Of a stretch of 64,000 nt of DNA, positions 33,514-39,938 are shown one piece after another. Source of the DNA: Deltaproteobacteria bacterium (GTDB taxonomy: Bacteria > Myxococcota_A > UBA796 > SXON01). The stretch is from assembly GCA_947445035.1 (NCBI GenBank), contig CANFCK010000022.1, forward strand, positions 16,231 to 80,230, in the 5' to 3' direction. The notes beneath the pieces were generated by a model. It saw nothing but the letters and a program-made list of their open reading frames with translations, made no database searches and was not told where the DNA came from. The translations under genes were made by a program, and so were the position numbers. How positions within the stretch are numbered: position 1 is the stretch's first letter; the number at the start of each line of letters is the position of its first letter.

Positions 33514-33542
33514 TTGACACGTCAACCCCACCATGCGACGAT
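33514..33542 (+). promoter_or_regulatory. probable parA promoter with overlapping inverted repeat
   Basis: A perfect -35 TTGACA (33514-33519), 17-bp spacer and weak -10 GACGAT (33537-33542). The -35 is part of TTGAC-ac-GTCAA, an inverted repeat that could bind a repressor. Predicted start of transcription near 33549, which favours the ATG at 33565. Confidence 0.45.
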
Positions 33543-33564
33543 GCCCCCCACTGTGGGTGGTGCC

Positions 33565-34488
33565 ATGCGCCTTTCGATGGGTTCGGTCGGCTTCGTCAAG
33601 AAGGAAGCGGCCAAGTCGCTCGCGCCGGGGAACAAACAGGCGGTGGTCATCGCCGTCGCCGCGCAGAAGGGCGGGGTTGGCAAAACGACGACCACCGTGA
33701 CCCTGGGCGCGGCGTTGGCCCGCTACTTCGAGATGGAGGTGCTGCTCGTCGATCTGGACGCCCAGGCCCACGTCAACCTCGCGCTTCGCAGCATCGTCCA
33801 CGCCGGTGGCGACTCGCTCGCAGAGCTTTTGGAGGAGCCGACTACGCGGGAGGTGGCAGAGATCGCCGTCGGCACGAAGGTGCCGGGGCTGGAGATCACG
33901 CCCGGCTGCCCAGAGCTGGCCCGCGCCGAGAATCGGCTCTCCACGCGCATCGGCAAGGAGCTGGTGCTGCGCGAGCTGTTGAGCGTCAGTCGCACCCACT
34001 ACGACATCATCCTGCTCGACTGCCCGCCGAACCTCGGCAACCTCACCATCAACGGGCTCGTCGCGGCCGACTGCGTGCTGGTTCCCTGCAATCCGGCGAT
34101 GCTGGCCGTTTCCGGTGTGGAGGGCCTGCTCGGCGCGGTGGCTGAGGTCCGCGCCGCCCTCAACCCTTCGCTCGAGGTGCTCGGACTCGTGCTCACCCGC
34201 GTCGATCAGCGAAGCGGGGCCACCAACCAGATGATCACCCAGCTCCTGATCGAGAACTGGGAGGACCTGCTGGCGCCGGTCCAGATCAGCGCGGACGCAG
34301 CCCTGGCCAAGGCCCAGATCGAGGGGACCGATGTGTACGCCTTCGACGCTCACAGCCGTGCCGCTGGGCAGTACGTCGAGCTGGCCGAGTGGACGATCGC
34401 TCGACTGGCGGCGATGGGACTTCGTCGTGAGGGTGCGGCGACGGAGACCGGCGATCAGGCGCCTGGCGTCGTGGCTTCGGAAGGATAG
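33565..34488 (+). CDS. ParA/Soj family ATPase
   Basis: A 307-residue ParA-type ATPase with the deviant Walker A motif QKGGVGKTTTTVTLG (about residues 34-48), Walker A' LLVDLDAQAH and Walker B-type IILLDCPPNLGNLTING. ParA proteins move DNA or protein cargo over the nucleoid. No ParB gene or parS-like site is adjacent, so this is an orphan, possibly serving cargo other than chromosomes (chemoreceptors, carboxysome-like bodies, secretion systems). ATGs at 33541 and 33577 are alternatives. The 3' end overlaps the convergent beta-helix gene by 34 bp. Confidence 0.9.
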   Translation: MRLSMGSVGFVKKEAAKSLAPGNKQAVVIAVAAQKGGVGKTTTTVTLGAALARYFEMEVLLVDLDAQAHVNLALRSIVHAGGDSLAELLEEPTTREVAEIAVGTKVPGLEITPGCPELARAENRLSTRIGKELVLRELLSVSRTHYDIILLDCPPNLGNLTINGLVAADCVLVPCNPAMLAVSGVEGLLGAVAEVRAALNPSLEVLGLVLTRVDQRSGATNQMITQLLIENWEDLLAPVQISADAALAKAQIEGTDVYAFDAHSRAAGQYVELAEWTIARLAAMGLRREGAATETGDQAPGVVASEG

Positions 34489-35798
34489 CCTCCGCCCGCG
34501 CGCCGACGACGAACGAGCGTCCCCGCCGCCAGCAGCGCTCCGCAACCAGCGCTCCCACCCGCGTCGCAACCACAGTCCGTGGCCGGCGTGCTCACGCTGT
34601 CGCGGCCGCCGTCCTCCGAAGAATCGCCTTCCCCCATATCCGCGGTGTCCCCGGTGTCCTGGATCTCGTCGGGAATGCCCTCGTTTCCGTACTCGAAGGC
34701 GCCGATGTCCCACGCGGCGTTCATCAGGTTGCGCGGCCACTCGTTGGCGGGGTGCACATATTCGGACTGAGGACCGAGCTCGCCGGGGTCGGTCCCGGCG
34801 TCGATGAGGAGCGAGGTCGCCGCCAGCGTGAAATCCAGTTGGGAGCCGTTCACGAACTCGGGATTCCCGTCCGCGTCACTCCAACTCGTGGTGTAGACCG
34901 CCGCCGCCTGTGAGCTGAGGCTCCCGGGCCCTGAAAGTACGGTGTTGACGACCTCGGCAGGGGTCTCCATGTCGGCGCCGATGCTCAGGAAAAGACCCCG
35001 GTTGTGGTGGTTGACCAACGTGCTGTTGATCACGTGGAGCGCGTGGATGGGGTTCATGCCGCTCGCCTCCAGTCCATAGGAGATGAGCGCGTTGTTGGAG
35101 GTCGTGCTCACCTGCTCGACGATGCTGCCGATGATCCAGGCGTCCCCTGCGTTCGGGAGGTCGATCTCGTAGCTGGCGGTGCCGCCCTCCTCGTCGGTCA
35201 AGCGGCTCACCAGGATGACGTTGCGCAGGGCGCGGGACTTGAACAGGTGGCCGACGTTGCCGCGGTGGCTCCAGGAGGAGCGAAACATCACCGACGCGTA
35301 GTGACCCAGGTACAGATTGTGGGAGTACCCATCCCCGGCGCCGTTGTGGTCGAACTCGCTTCGGACAATCTCCACATTCCCCGTGCCGTCCTCGGCCGGG
35401 GAGCCGAGGATGCCGTTCTGGTTGTCGCGGAAGAGGCAGTCGCGCACGATGAGGTTCGTGCCCTGATGGCGGATGCCGGCCCCGTTGGCGTCCGGAACCG
35501 ACGCGCCGATGAAGTTGAGGTTCTCGATGGTGGCCGTGGGCGCCTGGATCACGAAGATGCCCTTGTCCTGCGCCAGCGCCGCACCGGTCCCGTCGAGCGT
35601 CGGGCGGCCGTTGACCCCCCGAATGGTCAGATTGTCGGTGCTCCAGGCGCAACTGTCGCCGGCGTAGTCGCCCTCGGCCTCCACCTCGATCACGTCGCCA
35701 GCAGCGGCCGCGGCGATCGCAGCGCACGGTTGGGGGTAGGTGCCGGACGGGCCAACGGTCAGGGTCGCGGCGAAGGACGAGGCGAGGAGAAAAAGCAT
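34455..35798 (-). CDS. right-handed beta-helix protein with MYXO-CTERM tail
   Basis: A 447-residue secreted protein. Signal peptide MLFLLASSFAATL, then parallel beta-helix coils of the pectate-lyase/PbH1 type (e.g. NLTIRGVNGRPTLDG, ATIENLNFIGASVPDANGAGIRHQGTNLIVRDCLF in part, NVEIVRSEFDHNG). A Gly/Asp/Thr linker and a MYXO-CTERM-like end (DCGCDAGGSAGCGALLAAGTLVRRRR) follow. Thirteen residues follow the Arg cluster, more than usual. Such proteins bind or cleave polysaccharides, but no catalytic residues were identified. Start by signal peptide; the track extension to 36323 is antisense to the hydratase. TACCAG lies 6 nt before the ATG. Confidence 0.78.
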   Translation of the reverse strand: MLFLLASSFAATLTVGPSGTYPQPCAAIAAAAAGDVIEVEAEGDYAGDSCAWSTDNLTIRGVNGRPTLDGTGAALAQDKGIFVIQAPTATIENLNFIGASVPDANGAGIRHQGTNLIVRDCLFRDNQNGILGSPAEDGTGNVEIVRSEFDHNGAGDGYSHNLYLGHYASVMFRSSWSHRGNVGHLFKSRALRNVILVSRLTDEEGGTASYEIDLPNAGDAWIIGSIVEQVSTTSNNALISYGLEASGMNPIHALHVINSTLVNHHNRGLFLSIGADMETPAEVVNTVLSGPGSLSSQAAAVYTTSWSDADGNPEFVNGSQLDFTLAATSLLIDAGTDPGELGPQSEYVHPANEWPRNLMNAAWDIGAFEYGNEGIPDEIQDTGDTADMGEGDSSEDGGRDSVSTPATDCGCDAGGSAGCGALLAAGTLVRRRRAGGGYPSEATTPGA

Positions 35799-35804
35799 CG
35801 GGGG

Positions 35805-35810
35805 CTGGTA
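35805..35810 (-). promoter_or_regulatory. -10-like box TACCAG, 6 nt before ATG
   Basis: Minus strand TACCAG, cccccg, ATG of the beta-helix gene. Same hexamer and distance as before the genes at 5259 and 53440. Confidence 0.35.
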
Positions 35811-35816
35811 ACGTGT

Positions 35817-35833
35817 CACCTGAAAAGCAGGTG
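35817..35833 (-). promoter_or_regulatory. inverted repeat CACCTG-N5-CAGGTG upstream of the beta-helix gene
   Basis: A perfect 6-bp inverted repeat with a 5-nt spacer, just upstream of the TACCAG box. It could be an operator or, in RNA, a small hairpin with a CUUUU loop. Confidence 0.35.
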
Positions 35834-35855
35834 GGCGCGCGCTCACGGGGCAGCC

Positions 35856-35871
35856 GGCTACTCCCGTAGCC
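35856..35871 (-). terminator. short hairpin GGCTAC-GGGA-GTAGCC after the hydratase gene
   Basis: A 6-bp stem closed by a GNRA-type tetraloop, 11 bp after the enoyl-CoA hydratase stop. No T-run follows. Candidate 3' end or processing element. Confidence 0.35.
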
Positions 35872-35881
35872 CCGAGGTGGG

Positions 35882-36646
35882 CTAGCTCCCGGCGAAGTCC
35901 GCCTTTCGCCGAGCCAGGAACGCGGCCATTCCCTCCTTCTGGTCGGCGGTCGCAAAGCACAGTGCGAAGAGCTGCCGTTCGCTGACCAGCGCGGCGCTGA
36001 GGGACTGCCCATCGTTGTCGAGGATGGCGCGCTTGCACAAACGCACCGCGACCGGACCGTTGGCGGCGATCTGGTGGCCGAGCGCGATCGCCTCGGCCAC
36101 CACGTCCTCGCAGACGCGCAACGCGAGTCCGAGTTGCACGGCCTCTTCCGCTTTGACGTTGCGACCGGTGTAGCAGAGCTCCCGCGCGCGCTGAGAGCCG
36201 ACGCGGCGCACGAGGCGCTGGGTTCCGCCGAAGCCGGGGATCACGCCAAGCTTCACCTCGGGCTGGCCGAAGACCGCGCTCGGCGACGCGAGGATCAGAT
36301 CGCAGGCCATCGCCAGCTCGCACCCACCGCCCAGGGCGAAGCCGTTGACTGCCGCGATCGTGGGAATCGGCAGCGCTTCGAGCCGGTCGAGCACGCCCTG
36401 TCCGAACGCGGCGAAGGCGTGTGCCTGCATGGTGTCCATCTCGACCATCGCCGCGATGTCGGCGCCAGCGACGAAGGCCTTTTCGCCCCCGCCGCGGAGC
36501 ACCAAGGCGCGCGCGTCCCCCACATCTGCCAGGATGGCGGCCAGCTCGTCCAGCACCTGCCGGTTCAGGGCGTTGAGCGCCTTGGGCCGGTCGATGGTGA
36601 CCAGGAGCAGGGCTCCCGTCACCTCGCCGTGGACGAACTCGCCCAC
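35882..36646 (-). CDS. enoyl-CoA hydratase/isomerase
   Basis: A 254-residue crotonase-family enzyme that hydrates enoyl-CoA to 3-hydroxyacyl-CoA in beta-oxidation. It has the oxyanion-hole segment EKAFVAGADIAAM, then NGFALGGGCELAMACD and FGQPEVKLGVIPGFGGTQRL. The two glutamates (CEL and PEV) expected of a true hydratase are both present. The GTG at 36646 gives the normal N-terminus (VGEFVHGEVTGALLLVTIDRP) and lies 4 bp after the dehydrogenase stop; the upstream extension in the track is not needed. With the next gene it forms two consecutive steps of the pathway. Confidence 0.93.
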   Translation of the reverse strand: MGEFVHGEVTGALLLVTIDRPKALNALNRQVLDELAAILADVGDARALVLRGGGEKAFVAGADIAAMVEMDTMQAHAFAAFGQGVLDRLEALPIPTIAAVNGFALGGGCELAMACDLILASPSAVFGQPEVKLGVIPGFGGTQRLVRRVGSQRARELCYTGRNVKAEEAVQLGLALRVCEDVVAEAIALGHQIAANGPVAVRLCKRAILDNDGQSLSAALVSERQLFALCFATADQKEGMAAFLARRKADFAGS

Positions 36647-36650
36647 GCGC

Positions 36651-37508
36651 TTACCGCGCCTCGTAGGTGTAGAAGCCGCGGCCGGACTTGCGGCCCAGCC
36701 AGCCGGCTTCGACATACTTCCGGAGCAGCGGGCTCGGTCGATATTTGCTGTCGCCGAGGCCGCCGTGCAGCACCTCCATGATCGCCAGGCAGGTATCCAG
36801 CCCGATGAAATCGGCGAGGGTCAGCGGCCCCATCGGCACGTTGGTACCGAGCTTCATGGTGGTGTCGATGTCTTCACGCGTGCCGATGCCTTCGTACAGC
36901 GCCTGCACCGCCTCGTTGATGTAGGGCATCAGGATGCGGTTGGCGATGAACCCGGGAATGTCCCGCGACAGCGTCGTCGTCTTGCCCATCTTTTCCGCCG
37001 CCGCCTTGACCGCGTCGTAGGTCTCGTCGGTGGTGGCCATGCCGCGGATAAGCTCCACCAGCTGCATCAACGGCACTGGGTTCATGAAGTGCATGCCCAT
37101 CACCCGCCCGGGGCGGTCGGAGTGCGCCGCGATCGCCGTCACCGAAATGCTGGAGGTGTTGGTCGCCAACAGCGAGCTCTTCCGCACCTTCTGGCTGAGG
37201 TCCTCAAAAATCTTGTACTTGAGCGCCACGTTCTCGGTGGCGGCCTCAATCACGAGGTCACCGTCCTCGTGCAGCGCGGTGTCCGTTCCCCAGCGGATGC
37301 GGCTGACGATGCCTGCCGCCGCCGCTTCGTCGATCGTGCCTTTCTTCACCAGGCGGCCGAGCGAGTTCTTGACGGTGCCCAGGCCCTTGTCGAGTGCGCC
37401 TTGCGCGATGTCGGTCACCGTCACGTCGAAGCCCGCGGCGGCCGCGACCTGCGCGATGCCGTTGCCCATTTGTCCTGCGCCAACGACGCCGATCCTGACG
37501 ATGTTCAT
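36651..37508 (-). CDS. 3-hydroxybutyryl-CoA/3-hydroxyacyl-CoA dehydrogenase
   Basis: A 285-residue NAD-dependent dehydrogenase that oxidises 3-hydroxyacyl-CoA to 3-ketoacyl-CoA. N-terminal GVVGAGQMGNGIAQVAAAAG binds NAD. ATNTSSISVT and GMHFMNPVPLMQLVELIRG hold the catalytic Ser/His/Asn set. The C-terminal DIPGFIANRILMPYINEAVQ and PMGPLTLADFIGLDTCL are the dimerisation/substrate domain. The length matches Hbd of butyrate-type pathways. GGAGGG stands 3 nt before the ATG. Co-transcribed with the hydratase downstream. Confidence 0.94.
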   Translation of the reverse strand: MNIVRIGVVGAGQMGNGIAQVAAAAGFDVTVTDIAQGALDKGLGTVKNSLGRLVKKGTIDEAAAAGIVSRIRWGTDTALHEDGDLVIEAATENVALKYKIFEDLSQKVRKSSLLATNTSSISVTAIAAHSDRPGRVMGMHFMNPVPLMQLVELIRGMATTDETYDAVKAAAEKMGKTTTLSRDIPGFIANRILMPYINEAVQALYEGIGTREDIDTTMKLGTNVPMGPLTLADFIGLDTCLAIMEVLHGGLGDSKYRPSPLLRKYVEAGWLGRKSGRGFYTYEAR

Positions 37509-37601
37509 CTGCCCTCCGTGAGGGGCCCGGCTAACGCATCGATGGTGGGCACGCGACGGCGGCGGCGCCCTTCGCGCTCCCCCTGCCGCGCGACCAGAAG
37601 G

Positions 37602-38174
37602 CTAACTCCCGTACTTGACCCCGCACCCATACGGCTTGATCGTGGGCGTCGCGACCGCGCGGCCAGCGGAGATGTCCGAGATCGCAGCGTTCACGTAGTT
37701 CAACGACGCTCCCGTGCCCTTGCCCATCGGGGCGTTGTCGAGCGCGCCAGAGTACACCAGCGTGCCCTTCGGGTCGACGACGAACATGTTTGGCGTGGTG
37801 GTGGCGCCGTACAGGCGGCCGACCGCGCCGCTCTCGTCGAGGAGTACGGGGTAGCTCATCCCCCAGTCGGCCACGGCCGTCTTGTTGGCGTCCAGGCCGG
37901 CGCCCTGCTTTCCAGGCGCGCCGGAGTTGACCGCGAGCCACACGACACCGCCGGCGGCGGCCGTGGCGGGTTGGGTCTTCAGCGGGCCCTCGCCGTGCGC
38001 GTACACGACGAACGGACAACCAGGGTTGAACCACTCCAACACCACGGTCTTTCCTGCGAAGGACGACAGACGCACCTCCTTGCCGGCCAGATCGGTGAGC
38101 GTGAAGTCGGGCGCGGACTGGCCGACGGTCGGGGCAGCGGCGGCGGAGAAAAGAGAAGCAATGAAGAGGGTCAT
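37602..38174 (-). CDS. secreted thioredoxin-like redoxin (peroxiredoxin-related)
   Basis: A 190-residue exported protein: signal peptide MTLFIASLFSAAAA, then a thioredoxin/AhpC-TSA fold. QSAPDFTLTDLAGKEVRLSSFAGKTVVLEWFNPGCPFV carries a single peroxidatic-type Cys (about residue 53). CxxC is absent, and PYGCGVKY near the C-terminus supplies a second conserved Cys. This matches the family of secreted redoxins with NxxCPFV and a C-terminal PYGCxVKY. Its ATG overlaps the stop of the DsbD-alpha-like gene (ATGA), so the two act together, presumably as a periplasmic reductant/peroxidase pair. Confidence 0.85.
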   Translation of the reverse strand: MTLFIASLFSAAAAPTVGQSAPDFTLTDLAGKEVRLSSFAGKTVVLEWFNPGCPFVVYAHGEGPLKTQPATAAAGGVVWLAVNSGAPGKQGAGLDANKTAVADWGMSYPVLLDESGAVGRLYGATTTPNMFVVDPKGTLVYSGALDNAPMGKGTGASLNYVNAAISDISAGRAVATPTIKPYGCGVKYGS

Positions 38175-38878
38175 CGGGGCTCCGAAGGGTTGAGGGTCAG
38201 GGTGTAGGCTTGGTCGCCCCGCGTGACCACGAGGCGTGCGTCAGGCGGGATCGGGGCGTTGAACATGGCGTCCAGCACGAGCGTCCCACTTTCTTCGTGC
38301 CAACTCGGGGCCCAGACGCCCTCGAGCGGCACCGATGGGAAGACATCGAAGGGCCCCGGCCCCGGCAGGCGGAGGTTCAGGGTCGAGCCAAGCGAGTGCT
38401 TTCCGGTGAATGGTTTCGGCAGGCGCGAGCGGTAGGAGCTCAAGGGCGGTGGAGGTGCGTCCCCCACCACGGCCACGGTCGCCCGGGCCGCGCCTTCACC
38501 TCGCACACAGATGTCGCGACACAGGAGCCACGTCGCGGCCGCGTCGAGCACGAGCGGTCCGGGCGTGTCGGTGGACACGACGAAGACAAACCCCGTCCGA
38601 CCGGTGTAGCCATAGTTGGTCAGGCCGTCCGCAGTAAAGCGCGTGGGCGCGGGCCAGGCGGGGCCGATCACCTCGGGCAAGGTCGTGAGGCGAACATCCG
38701 TAGCGAGGCCGCTCTGGCCCGGATTTTCCCAATAGATATGCCATCCGTCGGGCACGTCGAGCACCACCGCCACATCGACGCTCGACCCCAACTGTACCCG
38801 TTCGGACGCGGGCGCGACGGTCATCGTGACGGGAGGGGCGACCGAGGTGGCGGTCATCGCCAGTGGAAGCAGCAGCAC
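38171..38878 (-). CDS. DsbD N-terminal (alpha) domain-like periplasmic protein
   Basis: A 235-residue exported protein starting at GTG (signal VLLLPLAMTATSVA). The immunoglobulin-like DsbD-alpha/ScsB N-terminal features are present: GWHIYWENPGQSGLATDVRLTTLP, NYGYTG and TWLLCRDICVRGE, with the redox pair Cys120/Cys124. In DsbD this domain passes electrons from the membrane domain to periplasmic clients; the membrane and thioredoxin domains are missing here. The redoxin directly downstream may be its client. A TACCTT box lies 6 nt before the GTG. Confidence 0.82.
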   Translation of the reverse strand: MLLLPLAMTATSVAPPVTMTVAPASERVQLGSSVDVAVVLDVPDGWHIYWENPGQSGLATDVRLTTLPEVIGPAWPAPTRFTADGLTNYGYTGRTGFVFVVSTDTPGPLVLDAAATWLLCRDICVRGEGAARATVAVVGDAPPPPLSSYRSRLPKPFTGKHSLGSTLNLRLPGPGPFDVFPSVPLEGVWAPSWHEESGTLVLDAMFNAPIPPDARLVVTRGDQAYTLTLNPSEPR

Positions 38879-38884
38879 GGGGCA

Positions 38885-38890
38885 AAGGTA
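38885..38890 (-). promoter_or_regulatory. -10-like box TACCTT, 6 nt before GTG (leaderless candidate)
   Basis: Minus strand TACCTT, tgcccc, GTG of the DsbD-alpha-like gene. No ribosome-binding site is visible. Confidence 0.5.
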
Positions 38891-38944
38891 GACGCGATCG
38901 AGGCGACGTGCACGCGGGGAGACAAATTGTGTCCGGTCGATGCC

Positions 38945-39916
38945 TTACGGCACGCCATCAAAGAACGCCCACGCCGCCCTCGACGCCGAGTAGTCGCCGG
39001 TGACCCCGCCCACGAGGTCAGCGGAGAGGTACTGGGAGCCGCCAGGCCAGGTGTGTCCCCCGTCTTCGGTACGCAGAAGCTCCACCGCGGCGGCGCACCC
39101 GTCCCATCGAATGTGGCTCGTGGTCATGCCGTCGTCCGCGACGTCCTCCACCACCTCCTCCGTTGTCGTCTCCGCACATCCGTTCGCCGTGCGCCAGAAC
39201 TCCATCGACGCGTCGACCGACACGTACGGCTCACCATCGCCCTCGCACACCCCCTCGGCCGAACCGTCCCACCCCCAACAGGGGTCCTCGGTGCCGTGAA
39301 TCTGGAGGATCGGCACAGCCGCCGTGGGCGCACAGCCCGGCGCCGCTGACGCTTGGTTCGCCCCAGCCACGGCGACCACCGCCGCGTATCGATGGCTGCG
39401 CTCGCACGCGAGGCGATGACTCATCGCCGCCCCGTTCGACATGCCGGTGGCGAACACGCGCGCCTCGTCGATAGGCAACGCTTCCGTCAGGAGCGAAAAG
39501 AGATCGTCATCGTACGCGACGTCGTCCACACCGTCCTCACAGGCGGGATCGCCGACACAGCGCCAGCCGTCCTCGCCTCCCCCCGCATTCCAGCTCCGAC
39601 TGAGGCCGGCGGCGTTCCCGGTGCCATCTGCGTAGGCGACGACGAACCCTTCTTCGTCGGCGACGGTGCTGAGGCAGTTCGGCCCCCCCTCCTCGCCCTC
39701 GGAGCAGGTGCTACTGTCGAAATTCGCCGCCGTTCCGCTGTGCCCGTGGCGTGCGACCACCAGGGGCAGGGCCGTGGTCCCGTCCCAGCTCGCGGGGACG
39801 TGGACGAGGACCTCGCGGTCGTCCCAGCCGTCTACACGGCAGCGTTGGTGGTCCCCGGCGGCCAGCCCCCGGCGTTCACAATCGGCAGCGCACCCGATGA
39901 ACAGAACGAGGAACAT
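38945..39916 (-). CDS. PHB-depolymerase/feruloyl-esterase-like lipoprotein
   Basis: A 323-residue exported lipoprotein (lipobox LVLFIGC) with the alpha/beta-hydrolase fold of the LpqC/esterase-PHB family. PLVVARHGHSGTAANF opens the fold, the nucleophile is Ser in TGMSNGAAMSHRLACE (about 168), the acid is in HGTEDPCWGW, and the His is in DGGHTWPGG. The triad is thus complete. It probably hydrolyses a secreted polyester or aryl ester. A TAACGT box precedes the ATG by 6 nt and overlaps the promoter of the divergent operon. Confidence 0.85.
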   Translation of the reverse strand: MFLVLFIGCAADCERRGLAAGDHQRCRVDGWDDREVLVHVPASWDGTTALPLVVARHGHSGTAANFDSSTCSEGEEGGPNCLSTVADEEGFVVAYADGTGNAAGLSRSWNAGGGEDGWRCVGDPACEDGVDDVAYDDDLFSLLTEALPIDEARVFATGMSNGAAMSHRLACERSHRYAAVVAVAGANQASAAPGCAPTAAVPILQIHGTEDPCWGWDGSAEGVCEGDGEPYVSVDASMEFWRTANGCAETTTEEVVEDVADDGMTTSHIRWDGCAAAVELLRTEDGGHTWPGGSQYLSADLVGGVTGDYSASRAAWAFFDGVP

Positions 39917-39922
39917 CCGTCG

Positions 39923-39932
39923 ACGTTAACCG
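39923..39932. promoter_or_regulatory. overlapping divergent -10 boxes around GTTAAC
   Basis: Minus strand TAACGT (39923-39928) lies 6 nt before the esterase ATG; plus strand TAACCG (39927-39932) lies 6 nt before the GTG of the STAND ATPase gene. The palindrome GTTAAC (39925-39930) belongs to both, so the two promoters should exclude each other. Confidence 0.4.
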
Positions 39933-39938
39933 TGCCGC

